A DNA stretch of 8,483 nucleotides from Bacteroidales bacterium (GTDB lineage Bacteria; Bacteroidota; Bacteroidia; Bacteroidales; UBA932), in NCBI GenBank assembly GCA_017615135.1, contig JAGAAU010000221.1:1-8483 (forward strand), written 5' to 3'. Within the stretch, counting starts at the first letter, position 1, and each line of letters opens with the position of its first letter. Position numbers and translations under genes: made by a program. This document shows, one piece after another, positions 1 to 6,572 of the stretch. The notes beneath the pieces are model-generated. The model did not search any database. It was not told where the DNA came from and saw only the letters and a list, made by a program, of their open reading frames with translations.

Positions 1-2
1 CT

Positions 3-1007
3 GTAAATGTAGATACCCTCATAGATGAGGCCCAGACCCGCATTTACGACGCAATCCGCTCAAACAAGCGCAAGGAAGTCCAGGATATAGGCAGCATCAT
101 CAACGAGGCTATGGCCAGCATCCAGGACATGCAGGGCAGCGACGGTCTGAACGGTGTGCCGTCCGGGTTCCACTCCATAGACAAGGTTACCATGGGCTGG
201 CAGCCGACGGACCTTATCATCCTCGCCGCCCGTCCTTCCGTGGGAAAGACCGCCTTTGCGCTCAATCTGGCCAGGAATGCGGCGGTGGATTTCCATATCC
301 CCGTGGCCTTCTTCTCCCTTGAAATGTCTGCCGTGCAGCTCGCCAAGCGCCTTATGACCAGCGAGTCCGGGCTTGGCGCAGACAAAATCAAAGGCATACG
401 CAAACTGGAAAACTATGAATGGGAGCAGCTGGACTACCGTCTTAAGAACCTTATCAACGCGCCCCTGTACATAGACGACACTCCCGGTATGCAGCTTTCA
501 GAATTCCGTACCAAGGCCAAGAGTCTGGTAAAGAACAAAGGCGTGCGCCTGATTGTGGTAGACTATCTGCAGCTCATGCAGGGGCCCGTGGAACTGAGAG
601 GCATGCGTGAGCAGGAAGTGGCCGCAATTTCCAGAACCCTGAAAGCTACCGCCAAGGAGCTGGACGTGGCGATTATTGCGCTTTCCCAGCTGTCCCGCCA
701 GTCTGTTCAGAGGCAGGGAGGCAACGGCAAACCCGTGCTGAGCGACCTTCGCGAGTCCGGTTCCATAGAGCAGGATGCCGATATGGTCATCTTCATTCAC
801 AGGCCGGATTATCAGGGCCTGTCTGAAAGCGAGGAAGACCGCGGCAAGGCACAGATACTCATTGCCAAGCACCGTAACGGCGAGGTCTGCGACATAGATA
901 TGAAGTTCCGCAGCGGTGAAGTGCGTTTTACCGATATCGACGACGCTCTCGACGCCCAGGCGGCCCGTATGGTGGAATCCTCTATGAACAGCAGTGACCA
1001 ATGGTAG
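3..1007 (+). CDS. dnaB: Replicative DNA helicase DnaB, C-terminal part (5' end outside the window)
   Basis: The reading frame is open from base 3 to the TAG at 1005-1007, giving about 334 residues. The family is usually about 450-520 residues, so the N-terminal primase-interacting domain and start codon lie upstream; the first internal ATG at 111 is not the real start. The RecA-like ATPase domain is complete. Walker A reads ARPSVGKTAF (about 228-257), Walker B LIVVDYLQLM (about 546-575), the SQLSRQ motif lies at 681-698 and DLRESGSIEQDADMV at 741-785, followed by a KHRNG segment. DnaB is the ring hexamer that unwinds DNA ahead of the replication fork in the cytoplasm. Its last codons overlap the start of the rseC-like gene by 7 bases, so the two may be co-transcribed. 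There is no sign of an intein or frameshift in the visible part. The call is firm. Confidence 0.96.
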   Translation, partial: VNVDTLIDEAQTRIYDAIRSNKRKEVQDIGSIINEAMASIQDMQGSDGLNGVPSGFHSIDKVTMGWQPTDLIILAARPSVGKTAFALNLARNAAVDFHIPVAFFSLEMSAVQLAKRLMTSESGLGADKIKGIRKLENYEWEQLDYRLKNLINAPLYIDDTPGMQLSEFRTKAKSLVKNKGVRLIVVDYLQLMQGPVELRGMREQEVAAISRTLKATAKELDVAIIALSQLSRQSVQRQGGNGKPVLSDLRESGSIEQDADMVIFIHRPDYQGLSESEEDRGKAQILIAKHRNGEVCDIDMKFRSGEVRFTDIDDALDAQAARMVESSMNSSDQW

Positions 1008-1426
1008 AAAAGTCTGATATTTCCCATAAAGGGCGAATAGTCGAGATTACCCCCGAGTTTACGACTGTAGAGATTGTTTCAGAAGCGGCCTGTGCCGGCT
1101 GTCATGCGGCCGGTTTCTGCGGGCTCTCCGGTTCGGCTACCAAGGCTGTGCGCGTGCCCACTGTCTCATATCCCCTTCGGCAGCTTGGCCAGGAAGTGGA
1201 ACTTGTGATACGCAAATCTATGGGATACAAGGCCGTATGGCTCGCATACGTGTTCCCCCTTATTGTACTGCTGGCCGTCCTTTTAGGTCTCGTAGCCCTT
1301 GGTGCCGGTCAGTTGGAGGCTGGCCTTTCGGCTCTTGGTGCCGTGGCAGTCTATTACCTGCTTCTCTGGATTTTCAGGGACAGGCTTTCAAATGAATATT
1401 CATTCCACATTAAAGATACGCTATGA
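1001..1426 (+). CDS. rseC: RseC/MucC-family membrane protein (SoxR-reducing system / positive regulator of sigma E family)
   Basis: This is a 141-residue protein. A short cytoplasmic N-terminal domain carries the RseC cysteine signature C31-x2-C34-x5-C40 (ACAGCHAAGFC). Two hydrophobic segments follow at about 77-101 and 107-125, and then a short polar tail. Length and layout match the RseC/MucC family. In Escherichia coli RseC is encoded with rpoE and acts with the Rsx (Rnf-like) complex in keeping SoxR reduced. Here the gene heads the rnf operon, which supports a role tied to Rnf, such as assembly, redox sensing or regulation; that role is inferred. The start ATG at 1001 lies inside the last codons of dnaB, and the stop overlaps the rnfB start (ATGA, 1423-1426). 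No Shine-Dalgarno sequence is visible, so translation may be coupled to dnaB. Confidence 0.85.
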   Translation: MVEKSDISHKGRIVEITPEFTTVEIVSEAACAGCHAAGFCGLSGSATKAVRVPTVSYPLRQLGQEVELVIRKSMGYKAVWLAYVFPLIVLLAVLLGLVALGAGQLEAGLSALGAVAVYYLLLWIFRDRLSNEYSFHIKDTL

Positions 1427-2301
1427 CGTCAGTTATCGTTTGGACCATAGTGATTCTCTCCTGTCTTGGACTGATACTCGCCATTATCCTGTTTTTGGTG
1501 GCGAAGAAGTTTAAAGTGGAGGAGGATCCTCGCATAGACGAGATAGAGAAGGCCCTGCCAGGGGCCAATTGCGGCGGTTGCGGTTATGCGGGCTGCCGTG
1601 CCTTCGCGTCTTCAGCAGTTGCGGCTCCCAACCTGGACGCTCATTTCTGCCCAGTCGGCGGCAATGAGGTGATGAAGAAGGTTGCGGCCGTTCTGGGTAT
1701 TGAAATTGCCGAAAAGGCACCTCAGATTGCTGTGCTTCGTTGCAACGGCAGTTGTACGAACAGGCCCCGCACCAATGTTTACGACGGACTTCAGTCTTGT
1801 CGCGTGAAGGCTCAGCTCTACAGCGGCGACACTCTCTGTCCGTACGGATGCCTGGGTTGCGGAGACTGCGTGGCGGCCTGTCAGTTCGGCGCCATCAGCA
1901 TGAACCCCGAAACCCTGCTCCCGGAAATAGACGAGACAAAGTGTACTGCCTGCGGAGCCTGCGTCAGGGCCTGTCCCAGAAAACTGCTGGAACTGCGCGC
2001 CAAAGGACCTCGCGGGATGCGCGAGTATGTTGCCTGCAGCAACCGCGACAAGGGACCGGATGCCCGCAAGGCCTGCAAAGCTTCCTGCATAGGTTGCGGA
2101 ATGTGTTTCAAGACCTGCACCCACGGAGCAATCGTACTGGAAAACAATCTGGCGTACATAGATTTCAGCAAGTGTAAACTCTGCCGCGAATGTGAGGCCG
2201 TTTGCCCTACGGGAGCCATCCACGGGGTTAATTTCCCTAAGGAACTGGACAAGGCTGCGGTGAAGGAGAGGATAGCTAAAAGAAAGGAGGCCGAAAAATG
2301 A
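1423..2301 (+). CDS. rnfB: Rnf complex subunit B, polyferredoxin-type iron-sulfur protein
   Basis: This 292-residue protein is the proposed entry point for electrons from ferredoxin into the Rnf complex. One N-terminal membrane anchor (about 5-27) is followed by the Fes-type cluster domain with C50, C53, C58 and C76. Four ferredoxin-like CxxCxxCxxxC motifs then follow: C143/146/149/153, C174/177/180/184, C222/225/228/232 and C251/254/257/261. This is the long RnfB form; the E. coli protein is shorter, with two such motifs. Further cysteines (C107, C111, C126, C139, C205, C218) lie between the motifs. The C-terminus is Lys/Glu-rich. ATGA overlaps join the gene to rseC upstream and rnfC downstream. 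The start at 1423 is supported by the membrane anchor beginning immediately after it. Confidence 0.96.
   Translation: MTSVIVWTIVILSCLGLILAIILFLVAKKFKVEEDPRIDEIEKALPGANCGGCGYAGCRAFASSAVAAPNLDAHFCPVGGNEVMKKVAAVLGIEIAEKAPQIAVLRCNGSCTNRPRTNVYDGLQSCRVKAQLYSGDTLCPYGCLGCGDCVAACQFGAISMNPETLLPEIDETKCTACGACVRACPRKLLELRAKGPRGMREYVACSNRDKGPDARKACKASCIGCGMCFKTCTHGAIVLENNLAYIDFSKCKLCRECEAVCPTGAIHGVNFPKELDKAAVKERIAKRKEAEK
2283..2290 (+). promoter_or_regulatory. Strong Shine-Dalgarno sequence for rnfC
   Basis: AAAGGAGG ends 7 bases before the rnfC ATG at 2298 and lies within the last codons of rnfB. Many Bacteroidota genes lack such a site, so it is notable, although it also encodes Lys-Glu codons of RnfB and could be partly coincidental. 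Confidence 0.55.
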
Positions 2302-3659
2302 GTAAGATAACTTTTTCCCGTGGCGGAGTTCATCCCCACGACAATAAACTTGCCCGCGAGTGCCGAATAGAGGTACTTCCCCTGCCTCCTGTGATGTATG
2401 TCTCGATGGCTCAGCACCTCGGAGCTCCTGCCAAGCCCATAGTGGCCCCCGGAGACTTCGTGAAGGCCGGTCAGGTAATCGCCGAACCGGGCGGTTTCAT
2501 TTCCGCTTTCGTGCATTCTCCCGTCAGCGGTACCGTTAAATCCGTGGCTCCCCGCAAAGACCTTGCTGGCAATCCCGTAATGCACGTGGAAATTGCTGTC
2601 GAGGGCGATGTCTGGATGGACGGAATAGACCTTTCCGATACTCTCGTAACCGCTCTTCCTGAAGACAGGGACGCGGTGCTGGCAAAAATCAAGGAATGCG
2701 GAATAGTAGGCCTTGGAGGTGCAACTTTCCCCACCCATGTAAAACTTGCTCCGCCTCCTGGAAAGACCGCAGAGTGCCTTATTATCAACGGTACCGAGTG
2801 CGAGCCCTTCCTTACCAGCGACTATCGCATTATGGTCGAGCGTCCCAGGGAGATACTGGTGGGTGCTGCAATCATGCAGAATGTGCTCGGAGGCTGCCGT
2901 TGTGTGATAGGTATCGAAGAGAACAAGCCCGAGGCTATAGCCATAATGAAGAAGGCCATAAAGGAGCTTGGATACGAGAAGCGCATGAAGGTGGCTGTGC
3001 TTAAGAAGCGTTATCCGCAGGGCGGTGAGAAGCAGCTTATAGATGCTGTAATGCGCCGTCAGGTGCGTTCCGGCGGGCTGCCGATAGATGTTGGCGCGGT
3101 GGTGCAGAACGCCGGCACCGCCCTGGCCGTTTACGAAGCCGTCCAGAAGAACAAACCCCTTGTTACAAACGTTCTTACAGTTACGGGTAAGAGTCTTCCC
3201 GAGAGTCGTCAGCACAACTATCTCTTCCGTATCGGAATGCCTCTTTCCTATATCATTGAACAGGCAGGTGGCGCTCCGGAAGGTGCCGTAAAACTGGTCA
3301 GCGGCGGTCCTATGATGGGGAAGGCTGTTTCCAACCCCGATGCTGCAACCGTAAAGGGATCTTCTTCACTGTTGTACCTCGACGCCGCAGACACCATGCG
3401 AAAGAGCGCTTCTTCCTGCATACGCTGCGGCCGTTGCGCCGATGCCTGCCCCATGGGGCTGGAACCCTTCCTCCTGAACAGGCTCGCCAAGGTCTCCGAT
3501 ATGGACGGGCTGGAAGCCAATGCCGTGCAGGACTGCATAGAATGTGGCTGCTGCCTTTATTCCTGCCCTGCCAACATTCCTCTGCTGGATAATATCCGCG
3601 TAGCTAAGGGCCAGGTACTTGGCATAATCAGGGCGCGTGCCGCCGCTAAAAAACAGTAG
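2298..3659 (+). CDS. rnfC: Rnf complex subunit C, FMN/NADH-binding iron-sulfur subunit
   Basis: This 453-residue peripheral subunit carries the NAD(H) site and FMN of the Rnf complex. The N-terminal part (about 1-105) has the RnfC biotinyl/lipoyl-like fold, with GGVHPHDNK at 9-17 and SPVSGTV at 74-80. The central part is homologous to the complex I 51-kDa (NuoF) flavin domain: GLGGATFPTHVK at 138-149, NGTECEP at 164-170 and YPQGGEKQL at 239-247. Two [4Fe-4S] motifs near the C-terminus are C374/377/380/384-Pro and C413/416/419/423-Pro, with an extra Cys418. The length is at the short end of the family, because the long Ala/Lys-rich tail of some proteobacterial RnfC proteins is absent. No membrane segment is visible. 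The start overlaps the rnfB stop, and rnfD begins 3 bases after the TAG. Confidence 0.96.
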   Translation: MSKITFSRGGVHPHDNKLARECRIEVLPLPPVMYVSMAQHLGAPAKPIVAPGDFVKAGQVIAEPGGFISAFVHSPVSGTVKSVAPRKDLAGNPVMHVEIAVEGDVWMDGIDLSDTLVTALPEDRDAVLAKIKECGIVGLGGATFPTHVKLAPPPGKTAECLIINGTECEPFLTSDYRIMVERPREILVGAAIMQNVLGGCRCVIGIEENKPEAIAIMKKAIKELGYEKRMKVAVLKKRYPQGGEKQLIDAVMRRQVRSGGLPIDVGAVVQNAGTALAVYEAVQKNKPLVTNVLTVTGKSLPESRQHNYLFRIGMPLSYIIEQAGGAPEGAVKLVSGGPMMGKAVSNPDAATVKGSSSLLYLDAADTMRKSASSCIRCGRCADACPMGLEPFLLNRLAKVSDMDGLEANAVQDCIECGCCLYSCPANIPLLDNIRVAKGQVLGIIRARAAAKKQ

Positions 3660-3662
3660 ATT

Positions 3663-4631
3663 ATGGAAAAACTCGTCATATCTCCAAGCCCGCACATACA
3701 CTCCAGTGCATCTACCCGTTCCATAATGAGGGACGTGCTTATTGCGCTGGCACCTGCCGAAATCCTTTCGGTGCTGGTTTACGGCTGGTCTGAACTTCTG
3801 GTCCTTGCCGTTGGAATCACCTCCTGCGTCCTGCTGGAATGGGCAATTACCAAATGGATGCTCCGCAAACCATCCACCATCGGCGACCTTTCCGCTGCGG
3901 TTACCGGTTTGCTTCTGGTCATGAACGTTCCGTCCAGCACTCCATGGTGGATAGTTGTAATAGGTTCGATAGTAGCTATCGGCATTGCCAAGATGAGCTT
4001 CGGCGGAATCGGGCAGAACATTTTCAATCCCGCCATTACCGCCCGCGTGTTCCTGCTGGTGTCGTTCCCGCGGCAGCTTACAGACTGGAGCGTGAGCCAG
4101 GGTTTCATCCACGCCACCGACGCCATCTCCGGAGCCACCCTTCTGGGAGTTTACGGTGAAGGCGGAATGGAGGCTCTTACAGCGATAGGTTACCCCGAGA
4201 ATCACAAGATGTTTATGGATATTGGCGGCAGTGCCGGGGAAATCTCGGCCGCCCTGCTTCTGCTGGGTTTCATTTATCTGCTTATCCGCAAGGTGGTTAA
4301 ACCATGGATACCCCTATCTATCATCGGTACGGTGTTCGTCGTTTCTACAATTTTCTATTTTGTGAATCCTGAGGTCTATACCGGCCCTGTGTTCAACCTG
4401 CTTACCGGCGGTGTGCTGCTGGGCGCCTTCTTTATGGCAACAGATTATGTAACTTCGCCTATGAGCACGCTCGGAGGCGTCATCTACGGTATCGGTATAG
4501 GTGTAATCCTGATGATGATACGCTACTTTGGTTCCTATCCGGAGGGCGTGTCGTTCGCCATCCTTATCATGAACTGTTTTGTGCCTCTGTTCAACAGGTG
4601 GTTCCATCAGAAAAAATTCGGGAGGGCATAG
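3663..4631 (+). CDS. rnfD: Rnf complex subunit D, membrane subunit with covalent FMN site
   Basis: This 322-residue polytopic membrane protein belongs to the NqrB/RnfD family. The N-terminus carries the conserved SPSPHIHS stretch (7-14). Many hydrophobic segments follow, about nine or ten, with the conserved loop GGIGQNIFNPA at 114-124. The flavinylation motif DAISGATLL (153-161) contains SGAT at 156-159, so Thr159 is the expected residue for covalent FMN attachment by ApbE. No apbE lies in this window. The C-terminal part contains FFMATDYVTSPMS (256-268), typical of the family. RnfD is part of the transmembrane electron and ion path. The gene starts 3 bases after rnfC with no Shine-Dalgarno sequence but an A-rich leader, and ends 3 bases before rnfG. 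Confidence 0.95.
   Translation: MEKLVISPSPHIHSSASTRSIMRDVLIALAPAEILSVLVYGWSELLVLAVGITSCVLLEWAITKWMLRKPSTIGDLSAAVTGLLLVMNVPSSTPWWIVVIGSIVAIGIAKMSFGGIGQNIFNPAITARVFLLVSFPRQLTDWSVSQGFIHATDAISGATLLGVYGEGGMEALTAIGYPENHKMFMDIGGSAGEISAALLLLGFIYLLIRKVVKPWIPLSIIGTVFVVSTIFYFVNPEVYTGPVFNLLTGGVLLGAFFMATDYVTSPMSTLGGVIYGIGIGVILMMIRYFGSYPEGVSFAILIMNCFVPLFNRWFHQKKFGRA
4620..4626 (+). promoter_or_regulatory. Shine-Dalgarno sequence for rnfG
   Basis: GGGAGGG ends 8 bases before the ATG at 4635 and lies in the last codons of rnfD. It supports 4635 as the rnfG start and suggests re-initiation by ribosomes leaving rnfD. Confidence 0.5.
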
Positions 4632-4634
4632 TCT

Positions 4635-5210
4635 ATGGCAGCTAAATCTACACTTGTGAATATGGCGCTCTGCCTGTTCGGGGTTTGCCTGGTCTGCTCG
4701 GCAATTCTCGCCGGCACCTACGCCCTTACCAAGAATCCCATAGAGGAGGCCTCGCGCAAGGCTCTCAAAGAGGCGCTTTCAAAGGTCCTTATGGCGGAAG
4801 GGGAGATTTCTTCCGAAGCCGCCTATATAGACCTGGACGGCGTAAACTACGAATACTACACCCAGACGGCGGAAGCCGATTCTGCCGTGTGCTGGGCAGT
4901 TAAATCTACTGTTATCGGTTTCGGCGGTCCCCTTACCCTGCTGGTTGGTGTGGAAAGGAACGGAGTGGTTCATGCCACTAAGGTTCTGTCTCACAGCGAA
5001 ACTCCGGGACTCGGCGCCAAGTGTGAGACCGAGGAATCGTTCATCCGCCAGTTCGAGGGCTTCGAGAGTGCTTCCCGCAGCCTGAAGGTGCGCAAGGACG
5101 GCGGCGAGATAGATGCTATTACCGCTTCTACAATTACTTCCAGGGCATACGCCAAGGCTGTCGAAAATGCTGTTGCGGTTGCCGCTAAAATTCAGGAGGG
5201 CCTGCAATGA
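4635..5210 (+). CDS. rnfG: Rnf complex subunit G, FMN-binding extracytoplasmic subunit
   Basis: This 191-residue protein has one N-terminal signal anchor (about 7-32) followed by an extracytoplasmic FMN-binding domain of the NqrC/RnfG type. Family marks are GFGGPL (95-100), SETPGLGAK (121-129) and the flavin attachment region IDAITASTITSRA (159-171). The usual motif is (S/T)GAT; here it reads TAST (163-166), keeping the last Thr (Thr166) as the expected acceptor. RnfG is thought to pass electrons between the redox centres of the membrane subunits. Length is normal for the family. The gene overlaps rnfE by ATGA at 5207-5210. Confidence 0.94.
   Translation: MAAKSTLVNMALCLFGVCLVCSAILAGTYALTKNPIEEASRKALKEALSKVLMAEGEISSEAAYIDLDGVNYEYYTQTAEADSAVCWAVKSTVIGFGGPLTLLVGVERNGVVHATKVLSHSETPGLGAKCETEESFIRQFEGFESASRSLKVRKDGGEIDAITASTITSRAYAKAVENAVAVAAKIQEGLQ
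5194..5200 (+). promoter_or_regulatory. Shine-Dalgarno sequence for rnfE
   Basis: AGGAGGG ends 6 bases before the rnfE ATG at 5207 and is located in the last codons of rnfG. Combined with the ATGA overlap it suggests translational coupling. Confidence 0.5.
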
Positions 5211-5791
5211 GTAAGTTTTCAATTTTAACCAAAGGCCTGGTAAAGGAGAATCCGACCTTTGTCCTGCTGCTCGGAATGTGTCCCACGCTGGCTACCACCA
5301 CTTCCGCCATCAACGGTCTGGAAATGGGTCTCGCCACCATGTTCGTGCTCATTCTCAGCAATATAGTCATATCCCTCATAGCCCCGGTGGTTCCGGATAA
5401 GGTGCATATCCCGGCCTATATCGTGGTAATTGCCACCTTTGTTACGGTGCTTCAGCTGGTTATGCAGGCTTTCACTCCGCAGGTGTATTCCACCCTCGGG
5501 CTCTTTATTCCGCTTATCGTCGTGAACTGTATCGTCCTTGGCCGTGCAGAGGCTTTTGCCGGCAAGAACGGTGTGGTGGACAGTGCGTTGGACGGCATCG
5601 GCATCGGTATCGGTTTTACCCTTGCCCTGACAGTCATCGGTATTGTCCGTGAGATTCTGGGCAGTGGTTCCGTGTTCGGGTTCAAGTTCATCGCCGGAGA
5701 CGGTATCCTTGCTTTCGTTATGGCTCCGGGTGCGTTCATCGTCCTGGGTTATCTGCTTGTGCTCTTCAATAAAATCGCCAAAAAACAGTAG
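5207..5791 (+). CDS. rnfE: Rnf complex subunit E, integral membrane subunit
   Basis: This 194-residue protein of the NqrD/RnfE family has about six transmembrane segments. Two conserved cysteines lie in the family's half-helix motifs: LLGMCPTLA (Cys25) and PLIVVNCIVLGRAEAFA (Cys108). In the related Nqr complex, the paired cysteines of the two homologous subunits together bind a [2Fe-2S] cluster inside the membrane; the same role is inferred here with RnfA. The sequence is homologous to RnfA by internal family duplication, and the two insert in opposite orientations. The gene is joined to rnfG by an ATGA overlap and followed by rnfA after 3 bases. The REAEAFA-like segment after Cys108 distinguishes it from RnfA and supports the E assignment. 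Confidence 0.95.
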   Translation: MSKFSILTKGLVKENPTFVLLLGMCPTLATTTSAINGLEMGLATMFVLILSNIVISLIAPVVPDKVHIPAYIVVIATFVTVLQLVMQAFTPQVYSTLGLFIPLIVVNCIVLGRAEAFAGKNGVVDSALDGIGIGIGFTLALTVIGIVREILGSGSVFGFKFIAGDGILAFVMAPGAFIVLGYLLVLFNKIAKKQ

Positions 5792-5794
5792 GCT

Positions 5795-6394
5795 ATGGAA
5801 TACTTCCTTATTATCATATCGGCGATATTCGTCAATAATATCCTCCTGGCGCAGTTCCTTGGTGTCTGCCCCTTCCTTGGAGTTTCCAATAAGCTTTCTA
5901 CCGCCACTGGAATGTCCGGTGCCGTCTGCTTCGTCATTACGCTCGCAACTCTGGTCACCTGGCTTATCAATACCTATCTGCTGGTTCCGCTCAAGCTCGA
6001 GTTCCTGCAGACCATAGCGTTCATCCTGGTGATTGCCGCGCTGGTGCAGATGGTGGAGATAGTGTTGAAGAAGATCAGTCCCGCGCTGTATTCCGCCCTG
6101 GGCATCTTCCTGCCGCTCATTACTACTAACTGTGCGGTACTGGGTGTGGCTATAACTGTGGTAACCAAGCAGTTCACCTTCGGTGGAGAGGCTCACCTTC
6201 TGAATCTTGGCGAGTCTATAGTCTATGCTGTGGCTACATCTCTCGGCTATGGTCTTGCTATGATACTTTTTGCAGGTATCCGCGAGCATCTTGCCATGAA
6301 CGATGTGCCCAAGGCCTTCAAAGGGCTCCCCATCGCCCTCATCTCCGTCGGCATCATGGCCCTCGCCTTCCTGGGCTTCTCCGGAATGGTTTAG
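5795..6394 (+). CDS. rnfA: Rnf complex subunit A, integral membrane subunit
   Basis: This 199-residue protein of the NqrE/RnfA family has about six transmembrane segments. The diagnostic N-terminal stretch includes FVNNILLAQFLGVCPFLG (12-29, Cys25), and the second motif is LPLITTNCAVLG (106-117, Cys113). These two cysteines, with Cys25 and Cys108 of RnfE, are the likely ligands of a membrane-buried [2Fe-2S] cluster. It is the last gene of the operon, which differs from the proteobacterial order, where rnfA comes first. No Shine-Dalgarno sequence precedes it; an A-run lies upstream, as at the start of rnfD. A short hairpin begins 2 bases after the TAG stop, consistent with the end of the transcription unit. 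Confidence 0.96.
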   Translation: MEYFLIIISAIFVNNILLAQFLGVCPFLGVSNKLSTATGMSGAVCFVITLATLVTWLINTYLLVPLKLEFLQTIAFILVIAALVQMVEIVLKKISPALYSALGIFLPLITTNCAVLGVAITVVTKQFTFGGEAHLLNLGESIVYAVATSLGYGLAMILFAGIREHLAMNDVPKAFKGLPIALISVGIMALAFLGFSGMV

Positions 6395-6396
6395 TG

Positions 6397-6421
6397 GCTG
6401 CCCGATTTGGCAGTTTGGTTT
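6397..6421 (+). terminator. Possible intrinsic terminator after rnfA
   Basis: The stem CTGCC (6398-6402) / GGCAG (6409-6413), extended by a possible G-U pair (6397/6414), has a 6-base loop and is followed by a T-rich stretch, TTTGGTTT (6414-6421). It lies 2 bases behind the rnfA stop. The stem is short and the T-run is interrupted, so it may be weak. Confidence 0.4.
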
Positions 6422-6428
6422 CCTCTGG

Positions 6429-6465
6429 GTGCCTTCCGGCCCCTGTTCGGGCGGGTGCGGGGCAC
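6429..6465. other. GC-rich hairpin in the convergent intergenic region
   Basis: The pairing arms are GTGCC/GGCAC (6429-6433 with 6461-6465), CCG/CGG (6436-6438 with 6458-6460) and GCCC/GGGC (6439-6442 with 6449-6452), with a CTGTTC loop and small bulges. This makes 12 mostly G-C pairs. No T-run follows directly on either strand, so it is called a structured element rather than a terminator. It could protect the rnf transcript's 3' end. Confidence 0.45.
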
Positions 6466-6473
6466 GAAAATGG

Positions 6474-6538
6474 TCAAAAAGCCCTGTTTTTGAGGAAAAC
6501 CGTGTACCCTGGGTACACAAAACCCTTCAAAAATGGCC
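6474..6538. repeat. Symmetric inverted repeat around a 17-base palindrome with an alternative pairing arm
   Basis: The core GTGTACCCTGGGTACAC (6502-6518) is a perfect 8-base inverted repeat with one central base. Moving outward by 8 unpaired bases on each side, TTTTTGA (6487-6493) and TCAAAAA (6527-6533) pair again, exactly symmetric about base 6510. The same TTTTTGA can instead pair with TCAAAAA at 6474-6480 across a 6-base loop, so two mutually exclusive hairpins are possible. The two 8-base spacers do not pair; both contain AAAACC in the same orientation (6496-6501 and 6519-6524). Function is unknown; operator, attenuator-like switch or dispersed repeat are all possible. Confidence 0.6.
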
Positions 6539-6572
6539 TAAAATGAAGAAAATGGCGTACCTGCCTTCGAAC

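Noticed and set aside
111..113. ATG at 111 as the true start of dnaB
   Set aside because: The frame is open to the window edge and the upstream residues (for example EAQTRIYDAI and the following helix) fit the DnaB linker region, so the gene continues to the left.
1881..3215. Minus-strand open frame of 444 codons opposite rnfB and rnfC
   Set aside because: It is antisense to two well-recognised genes, its translation has no recognisable motif, and long antisense frames are common opposite GC-rich coding sequence.
5225..6520. Minus-strand open frame of 431 codons opposite rnfE and rnfA
   Set aside because: It is rich in His, Glu, Asp and Gly, as expected from the reverse of codons for hydrophobic residues, and both plus-strand genes are unambiguous.
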